Positions 23,524 to 32,207 of a stretch of DNA of 64,000 bases are shown piece by piece. Location: assembly GCF_011067745.1 (NCBI RefSeq), contig NZ_JAAMPJ010000016.1, forward strand, positions 124,001 through 188,000, written 5' to 3'. The notes beneath the pieces are model-generated. The model did not search any database. It saw only the letters and a list, made by a program, of their open reading frames with translations, and was not told the DNA's origin. Within the stretch, counting starts at the first letter, position 1; the number at the start of each line of letters is the position of its first letter. The translations under genes were made by a program, and so were the position numbers. The stretch is from Lentzea alba. GTDB lineage: Bacteria > Actinomycetota > Actinomycetes > Mycobacteriales > Pseudonocardiaceae.

Positions 23524-26196
23524 CTAGTGCGCGGCGTCGTCCCAGGAGCGGCCCACGCCGACCGAGACCTCCAGCGGGACCTGCAACGGGTAGGCGTTGC
23601 CCATCTGGTCGCGCACCAGGGCCTCCACGGCCTCGCGCTCACCCTCGGCGATCTCCAGCACGAGTTCGTCGTGGACCTGCAGCAGCATCCGCGACCGCAG
23701 GCCGGACTCCTCCAGCGCGCGGTAGACACCCAGCATGGCGACCTTGATGATGTCCGCCGCGCTGCCCTGGATCGGGGCGTTGAGGGCCATGCGTTCGGCC
23801 ATCTCGCGACGCTGGCGGTTGTCCGAGGTGAGGTCCGGCAGGTAGCGGCGGCGGCCCAGGACGGTTTCGGTGTAGCCGTCCTTGCGGGCCTTCTCGACGA
23901 TCTCGTTGAGGTAGTCGCGCACGCCGCCGAAGCGGGAGAAGTAGGCCTCCATCTGCTCGCGGGCCTCTTCGGTCGGGATGCGGAGCTGCTGCGACAGACC
24001 GAACACCGACAGGCCGTACGCGAGACCGTACGACATCGCCTTGATGCGGCGGCGCATCTCTCCCGTCACCTCGGAGGTGGGGATCGAGAACGCCTGCGAG
24101 GCCACGTAGGTGTGCAGGTCCTCGCCGCTGTTGAAGGCCGCGATCAGGCCCTCGTCGCCCGACAGCGTGGCCATGATCCGCATCTCGATCTGGCTGTAGT
24201 CCGCGGTCATCAGCTCGGAGAAGCCCGCGCCGACCACGAAGGCCTGCCGGATGCGGCGGCCCTCGTCCGTGCGGATCGGGATGTTCTGCAGGTTCGGGTC
24301 CGTCGAGGACAACCGGCCGGTGGCGGCGATCGTCTGGTGGAACGTGGTGTGGATGCGGCCGTCGTCGGCCACCGACTTCAGCAGGCCGTCCACAGTGGAC
24401 TTCAGCCGCGTGACGTCGCGGTGCGAGAGCAGGTGCTGCAGGAACGGGTGCTCGGTCTGCTCGAACAGGTTCTGCAGCGCGTCCGCGTCCGTGGTGTAAC
24501 CGGTCTTGGTCTTCTTCGTCTTCGGCATCTTCAGCTCGTCGAAGAGGACCGTCTGCAGCTGCTTCGGGCTACCGAGGTTGATCTCCTTGCCGATCACCGA
24601 GTACGCGTCCTGCGCCGCCTGCTTCACGCCGCCCGCGAAGTGCGCCTCCAGCTCCGAGAGGTGCTCGACGTCGATCGCGATGCCGACGGCCTCCACCTCG
24701 TCGAGCACGTTCATCAGCGGCAGTTCGAGGTTCGCCAGCAGGTCGGCGCCGCCGATGGTCACCAGCTCGGTGTCCAGGCGGTCGGCGAGCTCGGCCACGG
24801 CCCGTGCGCGCAGGATGGTGCTGGTGGCGACCTTCTGCGCCTCTTCGGACTCGTCGGCGAGCAACGACAGCTGGCCGTCGCCGGACTCCTCGGCGCGCAG
24901 CTCGCGCTTGAGGTAGCGCAGCGCCAGGTCGTCGAGGGCGAACGAACGCTGGCCGGGCCGCACCAGGTACGCGGCGAGCGCCGTGTCCGAGGACAGGCCG
25001 CGCAGCTTCCACCCGCGGGCACGCACGCGACGCAACGGCAACTTCAGGTCGTGGCCCGCCTTGGCGACGCTCTCGTCCGCCAGCCACGCGGCCAGTGCCT
25101 GCTCGTCGGCCTCGTTGAGCTCGGTGACGTCGACGTACCCGCCCTCACCGTCGGCCGTGCAGAGCGCGACGCCCTCCAGGTCGGTCGTGATGCGCAGGGC
25201 CACGCCGACGCGCGTCTTGCGCGCGTTCTGGTCCAGCCACGTGGCGAGCGTGCCGGCGGGGATCGCGCCACCGGAGACCTCGAAACCCTCCTCGGCCTCG
25301 GGCTCCGCGGTCGTCAGGGTCTGGAACAGACGGTCGCGCAGGACGCGGAACTCCAGCTCGTCGAACAGCGCGTGCACGGCGTCGCGGTCCCACGCCTGGG
25401 CCTCGAGGCCGTCGATCGTGTACGGCAGCTCGACGTCCTTGATCAGCTCCGTGAGCTGGCGGTTCATGATGATGTTCGCCAGGTTGCCGCGCAGCGCCTC
25501 GCCGACCTTGCCCGGCACCTCGTCGACGCGGTCGACCAGCTCGTTGAGCCCGCCGAACTGGTTGAGCAGCTTGATGATCGTCTTCGGGCCCACCCCCGGC
25601 GTGTTCGGCAGGTTGTCCGAGGAGTCACCGCGCACCGCCGCGTAGTCCGCGTACTGGTCGGGCCGCACGCCGTGCTTCTCCTCGACGTACGCGGGGGTGA
25701 AACGGCCCATCTCCGAGACGCCCTTGACCGGGTACAGCACCGTGACCTGGTCGTTGACCAGCTGGAACGCGTCGCGGTCGCCGGTGACGATCTCCACCTC
25801 GAAGCCCTGCGCCACGGCCTGCGTGGTCAGGGTCGCGATGATGTCGTCCGCCTCGTAGTTCTCCTTCTCCATCGTGGGGACCCGGAGCGTGGCGAGCACG
25901 TCCTTGATCAGGGAGACCTGGCTGCGGAACTCGTCCGGCGTCTTGGAGCGACCTGCCTTGTACTCGGGGTACTGCTCGGAGCGGAAGGTCTTGCGCGACA
26001 CGTCGAACGCCACCGCCACGTGCGTCGGCTTCTCGTCGCGCAGAATGTTGATCAACATGGACGTGAACCCGTACACGGCGTTCGTGACCTGGCCCGTCTT
26101 CGTCACGAAGTTCTCGGCGGGCAGGGCGTAGAACGCTCGGTAGGCCATCGAGTGACCGTCGATGAGCAGGAGCCGCTTCACGTCTGAGGTAGTCAC
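23524..26196 (-). CDS. polA: DNA polymerase I
   Basis: The 890-residue enzyme has an N-terminal 5'-3' exonuclease (LLLIDGHSMAYRAFYALP; YEADDIIATL; GDRDAFQLV; GDSSDNLPNTPGVG), then a proofreading-type domain at about 310-480, and a C-terminal polymerase (ADYSQIEMRIMATLSGD; RRRIKAMSYGLAYG; QVHDELVLE). The proofreading domain lacks the D-x-E of exonuclease motif I (VGVALRITTD), as in other actinobacteria, so it should not edit. It repairs DNA and removes Okazaki primers. The GTG at 26196 gives the usual MTTSDVKRLLLIDGHSM start; upstream residues in the frame are not real. Confidence 0.97.
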   Translation of the reverse strand: MTTSDVKRLLLIDGHSMAYRAFYALPAENFVTKTGQVTNAVYGFTSMLINILRDEKPTHVAVAFDVSRKTFRSEQYPEYKAGRSKTPDEFRSQVSLIKDVLATLRVPTMEKENYEADDIIATLTTQAVAQGFEVEIVTGDRDAFQLVNDQVTVLYPVKGVSEMGRFTPAYVEEKHGVRPDQYADYAAVRGDSSDNLPNTPGVGPKTIIKLLNQFGGLNELVDRVDEVPGKVGEALRGNLANIIMNRQLTELIKDVELPYTIDGLEAQAWDRDAVHALFDELEFRVLRDRLFQTLTTAEPEAEEGFEVSGGAIPAGTLATWLDQNARKTRVGVALRITTDLEGVALCTADGEGGYVDVTELNEADEQALAAWLADESVAKAGHDLKLPLRRVRARGWKLRGLSSDTALAAYLVRPGQRSFALDDLALRYLKRELRAEESGDGQLSLLADESEEAQKVATSTILRARAVAELADRLDTELVTIGGADLLANLELPLMNVLDEVEAVGIAIDVEHLSELEAHFAGGVKQAAQDAYSVIGKEINLGSPKQLQTVLFDELKMPKTKKTKTGYTTDADALQNLFEQTEHPFLQHLLSHRDVTRLKSTVDGLLKSVADDGRIHTTFHQTIAATGRLSSTDPNLQNIPIRTDEGRRIRQAFVVGAGFSELMTADYSQIEMRIMATLSGDEGLIAAFNSGEDLHTYVASQAFSIPTSEVTGEMRRRIKAMSYGLAYGLSVFGLSQQLRIPTEEAREQMEAYFSRFGGVRDYLNEIVEKARKDGYTETVLGRRRYLPDLTSDNRQRREMAERMALNAPIQGSAADIIKVAMLGVYRALEESGLRSRMLLQVHDELVLEIAEGEREAVEALVRDQMGNAYPLQVPLEVSVGVGRSWDDAAH

Positions 26197-26251
26197 GAGC
26201 CCGAGTCTAGGGTGGGGGTCTGACAGTTTTGCTTGAGCCCTTGGAGCGCGT

Positions 26252-26662
26252 GTGACCCCCGACCTGCCAGTGGAGTACGCCGACGAGCAGTTGCACGTCC
26301 GCATGGGCATCGAAATCACCCAATGGGATGTCCAGGAGATGATCGGCACCATGCCGGTCAAGGGCAACCGGCAGCCGTTCGGCCTGCTGCACGGCGGTGC
26401 GAACGCGGTGCTCGCCGAGCAGCTGGGCTCCCTCGGGTCCGCGATGCACGCCCACCAGTTCGGCTCGATCGCGGTAGGACTCGAACTGTCCTGCACCCAC
26501 CACCGCGCCGCGCGCGAGGGCATCGTCACCGGCGTGGCGCGCCCCATCCACCTCGGCCGCAGCACCACGACGTACGAGATCGTCGTGACCGACGAGGACG
26601 GCAAGCGCACCTGCACCGCCCGCCTCACGTGCATCCTCCGCGCGAAGCCGCCGGGCGCCTGA
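26252..26662 (+). CDS. PaaI-like hotdog-fold thioesterase
   Basis: The 136-residue protein has the hotdog signature PFGLLHGGANAVLAEQLGSLGS (about residues 47-68), with HGG and the acidic Glu, and a C-terminal LGRSTTTYEIVVTDEDGKRTCTARLTCIL. It should hydrolyse acyl- or aryl-CoA esters. It starts with a GTG after GGAGCGCGT and is divergent from polA with only 55 bases between. The substrate is unknown. Confidence 0.92.
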   Translation: MTPDLPVEYADEQLHVRMGIEITQWDVQEMIGTMPVKGNRQPFGLLHGGANAVLAEQLGSLGSAMHAHQFGSIAVGLELSCTHHRAAREGIVTGVARPIHLGRSTTTYEIVVTDEDGKRTCTARLTCILRAKPPGA

Positions 26663-26738
26663 ACACTGGGGTGAACCACACCCCATCTCTGCGGTCAGCC
26701 CCAGTGTGCCGGCAAGATCACCTCGACATCGTGGAGGC

Positions 26739-27911
26739 ATGACCTTCACGACTCGGCTGACAGCAGCAGTCCTGTGCGGCGTCGTGGTCGCGGCCTCGGT
26801 CCCGGCCACCGCCTCCGCACACGCGACCCGCGGCGAACTCCTCGACGTCGTCCCGGTGTCCACCATGGACACCAACCAGTTGGTCACTTATCTGGGGGAC
26901 CACGACCTGGACGCCTCGCGCGTCCGCTTCGCCGTGGACGCGAAGCGCATCACGTACCGCACCATCGACCCGTTCGGAAAACCGACGACCGCGAGCGCCC
27001 TGATCGCCTTACCGCGCAACGAGGACCGCACGCCCCGCCAAGCCGCCTGGCTGCACGGCACCACCGGCTACCGGGGCTCGGTCGCCTCGGTGGCGGACGG
27101 CAACGACCGCGCCGCGGCCCTGCTGTTCGCCTCCGCCGGCTACCTGACCACAGCTCCCGACTACCTGGGTCTGGGCACCGGCCCCGGCCACCACCCGTAC
27201 GTCGACGCCCCGTCCACCGTGACGGCCTCGGTGGACGCGTTGCGCGCGGCCCGCGAGTTCGCCGCGTGGAAGGGTTTACGTCCCGACCCGAGGGTGATGA
27301 TCACCGGCCACTCGCAGGGCGGCCACGCCGCCATGGCCCTCGGTCAGGCCTTGCAGTCCGGCGCCGATGCCCGCCTGAAGGTGGGCGGCCTCGCGCCCAT
27401 CGGCGGACCCTTCAAGCCGAGCCTGCTGGTCGCCAAGGCCACGAACGACGAGATCGCCAACGGCGTCGCGTACATGGCGTACTGGACGGTGGCGTGGAAC
27501 CGGCTCCACCATCTCTACGACCACCCGGCCGAGGCCTTCCGCGACCCGGCGATCGAGGCGCTCTTCGACGGCGAGCACCGCAACGAGGAGATCTTCCGGC
27601 ACCTGCCCGCCACCATGGCGGAACTCCTGACCGCCACCTACCTCGACCGCGTCAAGCACCCGACGGGCGTCCTGCGCGCGAAACTGCGCCAGGCGGACGG
27701 CTACTGCGACTGGCGCCCCGCGGTCCCGGTGACGATCTACTCCTCCGCCGGCGACAAGGACACCCTGCTCGAAACCTCCGCCTACTGCGACCAACGCCTG
27801 AAGCGGCACCACGCCAAGTCCACGCTGATCGACCTGGGCGCGGACGTGAACCACGGCAAGGCCGCGAAGCTGGCGCTGCCCCGCATCCTGGCCGACTTCG
27901 ACCGCGGATGA
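26739..27911 (+). CDS. Secreted alpha/beta-hydrolase (secretory lipase type)
   Basis: The 390-residue protein has a Sec signal peptide (MTFTTRLTAAVLCGVVVAASVPATASA) and a lipase fold: nucleophile elbow VMITGHSQGGHAAMALG, oxyanion-side WLHGTTGYRGS, and a late Asp/His pair (SSAGDKDTL; LGADVNHG). YLTTAPDYLGLG is typical of the secretory triacylglycerol lipase group. It should hydrolyse extracellular esters or lipids. It ends in a hairpin terminator shared with the convergent liv operon. Confidence 0.88.
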   Translation: MTFTTRLTAAVLCGVVVAASVPATASAHATRGELLDVVPVSTMDTNQLVTYLGDHDLDASRVRFAVDAKRITYRTIDPFGKPTTASALIALPRNEDRTPRQAAWLHGTTGYRGSVASVADGNDRAAALLFASAGYLTTAPDYLGLGTGPGHHPYVDAPSTVTASVDALRAAREFAAWKGLRPDPRVMITGHSQGGHAAMALGQALQSGADARLKVGGLAPIGGPFKPSLLVAKATNDEIANGVAYMAYWTVAWNRLHHLYDHPAEAFRDPAIEALFDGEHRNEEIFRHLPATMAELLTATYLDRVKHPTGVLRAKLRQADGYCDWRPAVPVTIYSSAGDKDTLLETSAYCDQRLKRHHAKSTLIDLGADVNHGKAAKLALPRILADFDRG

Positions 27912-27916
27912 ACGAA

Positions 27917-27954
27917 AGCGGGGCGGAGGACAAGCCTCCGCCCCGCTCTCACGA
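27917..27954. terminator. Terminator between the secreted lipase and livF
   Basis: GCGGGGCGGAGG (27918-27929) and CCTCCGCCCCGC (27935-27946) form a 12-pair GC stem with a 5-base loop. On the minus strand it is followed by TTTCGTT, and on the plus strand by TCTC, so it probably ends the liv operon and, less firmly, the lipase gene. Confidence 0.75.
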
Positions 27955-27962
27955 CAACTGAA

Positions 27963-28679
27963 CTAGTGGGCTTCTCCCAGGTACGCCTCGCGCACTCGCG
28001 GCGACGCGAGCAGCTCGTGACCCGGACCGTCCAAAGTGGTCTTGCCGAGGTCGATCACGTACCCGTGGTCGGACAACGCCAGCGCCGCCAGCGCGTTCTG
28101 CTCCACCAGCAGAATGGTGGTGCCGAGCGACTGCAGCTCCTTGATGGTGTCGAAGATCCGCTGCGTCATGATCGGCGACAGACCCATCGAGGGCTCGTCG
28201 AGCATCAGCAGACGGGGCTTGGACATCATCGCGCGTCCGATGGCCAGCATCTGCTGCTCACCACCGGAGAAGAGCCCGGCCTTGTTGTGCCGCCGCTCCC
28301 CCAGCACGGGGAAAAGGTCGTACACGCGCTGCATGTCGGCCTCGACGCCGTCGTCCTTGCGGACGTACGCACCGAGCTGCAGGTTCTCCTCCACGGTCAT
28401 CCGCGGGAAGAGCCGGCGGCCCTCGGGGCAGTGGGCGATGCCCTCACCGAGGATCGCGTGCGCCGGGTCGTTGTGGATCGGCTTGCCCTGGAACAGGATC
28501 TCGCCGGACGCCGGCCGCAGCAGACCCGAGATGGTGCGCAGGGTCGTGGTCTTGCCCGCACCGTTCGAGCCGATCAGCGACACGATCTGGCCGGCCTCGA
28601 CGGTGAACGAGATGTCGCGGACGGCCTCGATCGCGCCGTAGGCGACCGAGAGGTTGCGGACTTCGAGCAGCGCGGTCAT
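27963..28679 (-). CDS. livF: Branched-chain amino acid ABC transporter ATPase LivF
   Basis: The 238-residue ATPase has Walker A GSNGAGKTT, signature LFSGGEQQMLAIGRAMM, Walker B LLMLDEPSMGLS and H-loop LLVEQNALAALAL. It ends with the LivF-type GPGHELLASPRVREAYLGEAH. It powers uptake with LivG. Its start overlaps livG by 4 bases and it is the last gene of the operon, before the terminator. Confidence 0.96.
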   Translation of the reverse strand: MTALLEVRNLSVAYGAIEAVRDISFTVEAGQIVSLIGSNGAGKTTTLRTISGLLRPASGEILFQGKPIHNDPAHAILGEGIAHCPEGRRLFPRMTVEENLQLGAYVRKDDGVEADMQRVYDLFPVLGERRHNKAGLFSGGEQQMLAIGRAMMSKPRLLMLDEPSMGLSPIMTQRIFDTIKELQSLGTTILLVEQNALAALALSDHGYVIDLGKTTLDGPGHELLASPRVREAYLGEAH

Positions 28680-29485
28680 GCCTGCTCCCCCTTTGCTGCC
28701 TCGATCTCGTGCTCGACTTCCTCCGGCGGCTTGCCGAGGTAGGCCTCGACCACCCGCGGATCCGCCCGCACGACCTCGGGGCTGCCCTCGACGAGCAGCT
28801 CACCCTGCACGAGCACGGAAACCGAGTCGCACAGACCGAAGATGAACTTGATGTCGTGCTCGATGACGACGACGGACACACCCGTCTCGCGGATGCGGAA
28901 GATCAGCTGCTGCGTCGCTTCCGTCTCCTGCGGGTTCATACCCGCCGTGGGCTCGTCCAGCAGCAGCACCGCCGGGTCCGTCGCCAACGCGCGCGCGATC
29001 TCCAGACGGCGCTGGTCGCCGTACGGGAGGTTGCGCGAGAGCTCGTCGTCCAAGTTGTTCAGACCGACGAACGCGAGCAGTTCCCGCGACCGGTCGCGGG
29101 CCGCCTTCTCACCGCGGTGGTAGGCGGGACCGTGGAACAGCGAGGCCAGCGGGCCCTGCTTCATCCGGACGTGCCGGCCGACCATCACGTTCTCCAGCAC
29201 GGTCATGCTGGGGAACAGGCGGATGTTCTGGAACGTGCGGGCGACACCCGCGTCCGTCACCTGGGCCGGGTCGCCGGGCAGGACGTTGCCCTTGAGCAGC
29301 ACCTGACCCGTGGTCGGCGTGTACAGACCCGTCAGGCAGTTGAAGAACGTCGTCTTCCCCGCGCCGTTCGGGCCGATCAGGCCGACGATCTTGCCTTCGT
29401 CGAGCGTCAGGGTGACGCCCTTCAACGCCTTGAGGCCACCGAAGACCATCGAGACGTCACGCGCCTCCAATACGGGCGTGCTCAT
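28676..29485 (-). CDS. livG: Branched-chain amino acid ABC transporter ATPase LivG
   Basis: The 269-residue ATPase has Walker A GPNGAGKTTFFNCLTG, a LivG insert (PLASLFHGPAYHRGEKAARDRSRELLAFVGLNNLDDE), signature LPYGDQRRLEIARAL, Walker B LLLDEPTAGMNPQE and H-loop VVIEHDIKFIFG. It is longer than LivF, as usual. It overlaps livM by 4 bases. Confidence 0.96.
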   Translation of the reverse strand: MSTPVLEARDVSMVFGGLKALKGVTLTLDEGKIVGLIGPNGAGKTTFFNCLTGLYTPTTGQVLLKGNVLPGDPAQVTDAGVARTFQNIRLFPSMTVLENVMVGRHVRMKQGPLASLFHGPAYHRGEKAARDRSRELLAFVGLNNLDDELSRNLPYGDQRRLEIARALATDPAVLLLDEPTAGMNPQETEATQQLIFRIRETGVSVVVIEHDIKFIFGLCDSVSVLVQGELLVEGSPEVVRADPRVVEAYLGKPPEEVEHEIEAAKGEQA

Positions 29486-31218
29486 GCCTTCTTCGCCTCC
29501 ACGTGCGCCTCTTCGGCGTTCTCATCGGCGCGCTCGATCATCTCAGCGCGCCTGTGCGCATCGGGGATCAGGCCGACCGGCCGGAACCGCATGATCAGGA
29601 TCAGCGCGAGGCCGAAGATCATGAGGCGGTAGTCCTCGAAGTCGCGCAGCTTCTCGGGCAGCACGAACAGCAGCGCGGCACCGAGCACGGCGCCGGGGAT
29701 CGAGCCCATGCCGCCGAGGATGACCGCCGCGAGGAGCGTGACCGACTCGAGGAACTTGAACGACTCGTACGAGACGGTGCCGTTCTTGTGCGCGAACACC
29801 GCGCCCGCGAGGCCCGCGAGCGTGGCACCGATGAGGAACGCGAGGATCTTCATCTTGCCGGTGCGGATGCCCATCGCGCGGGCCGCGTCCTCGTCTTCGC
29901 GGATCGCGATCCAAGCGCGGCCGATGCGGCTGAACTTGAGGTTCGCGAACACCGCCATCGTCGCCGCGACGAGCAGCACGATGAGGACGTAGTAGAGGAC
30001 ACCCGCGGGCAGCTTGACGGCGCCGATGGAGATCGACTTGTTGAACTCCGCACCGAACAGCGACAGCGGCGGGATGCCCGGGATCGCGTTGGAGCCGTTG
30101 GTGATGCCACCGATGTTGTTCTGCGCGGAGCGGGTGAAGATCTCACCGAACGCGAGCGTCACGATCGCCAGGTAGTCACCGCGGACCCGCAGCGTCGGCG
30201 AACCGACGATGGCGCCGAAGATGCCGGCCACGATGGCCGCGACGACCGCGGCGACCGGGAACGGCAGGGTGATGCCGAAGTGCGCCGTGGCGGCACCGGA
30301 GAAGTTCGCCGCCACCAGGGCGCCGATACCCATGAACGCCACGTACCCGAGGTCGAGCAGACCCGCGAGACCGACGACGATGTTCAGGCCGATCGCGGTG
30401 GCGGCGTAGATGCCGATGTTCGCCGCGACCGTCATCCAGTACTCGTTGCCGGCGTCGGTGAACGGCAGCAGCAGCGCGCACGCCGCCAGCACGATCACGC
30501 TGAACACGCGGTGTTGCTCGGACAGGGCCGAGAGCCAGCGGACGAAGCCGACACCGCTCAGCGCGCCGAGCACACCACCGGCGAACCCGAGGAACGACAG
30601 GAAGATCGCACCCGCGTAGGGGTTCGAGGCGCCGACGCCACCGGTGGTCAGCATCGCGGCGACGGCGTAGAGCACCGCACCGAACGACACCAGCAGCACC
30701 AGGTACGCGACCGGCGTGGAGACCTTGAACTTCCACTCGCCCACCGGCTCGATGCCGATGCCGTAGCCCGCCAGGATCGCCAGCACACCGGCGATCAGGC
30801 CGACGACGCTGCCGAACGCCGTGGCGCCGTCGAGGGCCGTGATGGCGGCCAGGCCGCCGCCCTTGACCGTGATGTACGCGGCGTTGACGAACGAAACGAT
30901 GGTGAGGCCCCAGCCGAGCGCACGGACGACCCGGCCCCTGGACGGGACCGGCGCGAACGCCGCGACCAGGACGAGGACGCCGAGCAGCAGGACGTGCCAG
31001 CGGAAGCCGGTGACGGCGAACGGCGCGTCGAAGAACTGCAGCGTCGACTTGTCCGGCCAGTTGCCGTCGTTGAGGCTGAAGGTGACCCACGGCAGCAGTG
31101 CCGCGACGATCCCGAGGACACCACCCGCGACCGCGAACGGCTTGCCCAGCGGCGCGAGTGCGGAACGCTTCTCGACGGGAGCCGTCGCGGCGGGAGTGGA
31201 CACAGTGCTCGTGCTCAT
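29482..31218 (-). CDS. livM: Branched-chain amino acid ABC transporter permease LivM with large N-terminal extension
   Basis: The last 330 residues are a LivM permease: NIGIYAATAIGLNIVVGLAGLLDLGYVAFMGIGA, GSPTLRVRGDYLAIVTLAFGEIFTRSAQN, and WIAIREDEDAARAMGIRTGKMKILAFLIGATLAGLAGA, the ATPase-docking loop. The first 240 residues are extra and hold about six or seven more membrane helices with two short outside segments. LivM is usually 330-420 residues; here it is 578. The extension has no family I recognise. The start overlaps livH by 4 bases. Confidence 0.95.
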   Translation of the reverse strand: MSTSTVSTPAATAPVEKRSALAPLGKPFAVAGGVLGIVAALLPWVTFSLNDGNWPDKSTLQFFDAPFAVTGFRWHVLLLGVLVLVAAFAPVPSRGRVVRALGWGLTIVSFVNAAYITVKGGGLAAITALDGATAFGSVVGLIAGVLAILAGYGIGIEPVGEWKFKVSTPVAYLVLLVSFGAVLYAVAAMLTTGGVGASNPYAGAIFLSFLGFAGGVLGALSGVGFVRWLSALSEQHRVFSVIVLAACALLLPFTDAGNEYWMTVAANIGIYAATAIGLNIVVGLAGLLDLGYVAFMGIGALVAANFSGAATAHFGITLPFPVAAVVAAIVAGIFGAIVGSPTLRVRGDYLAIVTLAFGEIFTRSAQNNIGGITNGSNAIPGIPPLSLFGAEFNKSISIGAVKLPAGVLYYVLIVLLVAATMAVFANLKFSRIGRAWIAIREDEDAARAMGIRTGKMKILAFLIGATLAGLAGAVFAHKNGTVSYESFKFLESVTLLAAVILGGMGSIPGAVLGAALLFVLPEKLRDFEDYRLMIFGLALILIMRFRPVGLIPDAHRRAEMIERADENAEEAHVEAKKA

Positions 31219-32129
31219 GCGCGCACCCTTTCCGGCTCACCGAACAGACCCTGCGGGCGGAAGACGAGCACGAGGATCAGCACGACGAAGATCCACACGT
31301 AGTCGTACTGGGTGCCGCCCGGCATGTACTGACCGGCCAGGGTCTTGATCAGACCGATGATGAACGCGCCGATGACCGCGCCGCGGATGCTGCCGACGCC
31401 GCCCAGGACGGCCGCCGTGAAGGCGAAGATGCCGTTCTGGAAGCCCATGTCGATGTTGATGTTGTTCAGGTACCCGCCGAACATGACACCGGCGACACCG
31501 GCGAGCACCGCGCCGAAGATGAACGTCAGCACGATCACGCGGTCGGGGTTGACGCCCATCAGCTTCGCGGTGTCGGGGTCCTGCGCGGTCGCCCGCATCG
31601 CCCGGCCCATCCGCGACTTGTTGATGTAGGTCTGCAGGATGACCGAGAGGCCGACCGACAGTCCGACGAGCAGCACGCCGGTCCACGCGATGTTGACCGA
31701 GCCGAGCGACAGGCCGCCTTCGGGGAAGACCTTCGGGTAGGGCAGGTTCGACGTGGCGTCGGGGTACCACACGCGCACGGCTTCCTGCAGGAACACGGAC
31801 ACGCCGAGCGCGGTGATCAGCGGCGCCAGCCGGGGCGCGTTGCGCAGCGGCCGGTAGGCGAACCGTTCCATGATCACGGCCACGAGGACCGCCACCACGA
31901 TGCCGCCGACGAACATGAGCGGCAGGGCCACGGCAGGCGACTTCTTGAGGTCGTCAGGAAGAAGCGTGAACGTGGCGAGGCCTCCGTACGAGGCCACCAT
32001 GAAAACCTCGCCGTGGGCGAAGTTGATCAGCTGGATGATGCCGTACACCATGGTGTACCCGAGAGCGATCAGGGCGATCAACGCGCCCTGGATCACCCCG
32101 TTGGCCAGCTGTTGGAGCAGGACTGACAC
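31215..32129 (-). CDS. livH: Branched-chain amino acid ABC transporter permease LivH
   Basis: The 304-residue permease has the LivH start LANGVIQGALIALIALGYTMVYGIIQLINFAHGEVFM and the docking loop GRAMRATAQDPDTAKLMGVNPDRVI, with eight predicted helices. It follows livK after 78 bases that hold a strong stem-loop, and is translationally coupled to livM. Confidence 0.96.
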   Translation of the reverse strand: MSVLLQQLANGVIQGALIALIALGYTMVYGIIQLINFAHGEVFMVASYGGLATFTLLPDDLKKSPAVALPLMFVGGIVVAVLVAVIMERFAYRPLRNAPRLAPLITALGVSVFLQEAVRVWYPDATSNLPYPKVFPEGGLSLGSVNIAWTGVLLVGLSVGLSVILQTYINKSRMGRAMRATAQDPDTAKLMGVNPDRVIVLTFIFGAVLAGVAGVMFGGYLNNINIDMGFQNGIFAFTAAVLGGVGSIRGAVIGAFIIGLIKTLAGQYMPGGTQYDYVWIFVVLILVLVFRPQGLFGEPERVRA

Positions 32130-32143
32130 GACTACCTCCGTAG

Positions 32144-32180
32144 ACGGCGGGGGCGAGCAAACAACGCCCGCCCCCGCCGT
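32144..32180 (-). promoter_or_regulatory. Stem-loop between livK and livH
   Basis: ACGGCGGGGGCG (32144-32155) and CGCCCCCGCCGT (32169-32180) form a perfect 12-pair stem with a 13-base loop. No T-run follows, so it is more likely a processing or stability element, or a partial terminator that lowers permease and ATPase yield against binding protein, than a full stop. Confidence 0.65.
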
Positions 32181-32207
32181 GGCTTCAATCAGTGACTAGG
32201 TAGTCGA

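Noticed and set aside
23519..23532. Perfect palindrome GCGCACTAGTGCGC at the polA stop codon
   Set aside because: It is short, overlaps the stop, has no T-run and no nearby promoter, so no function can be supported.
23527..26187. An 886-codon open frame on the plus strand opposite polA
   Set aside because: PolA motifs on the minus strand are unambiguous; the plus frame is Arg/Val/Leu-rich shadow sequence.
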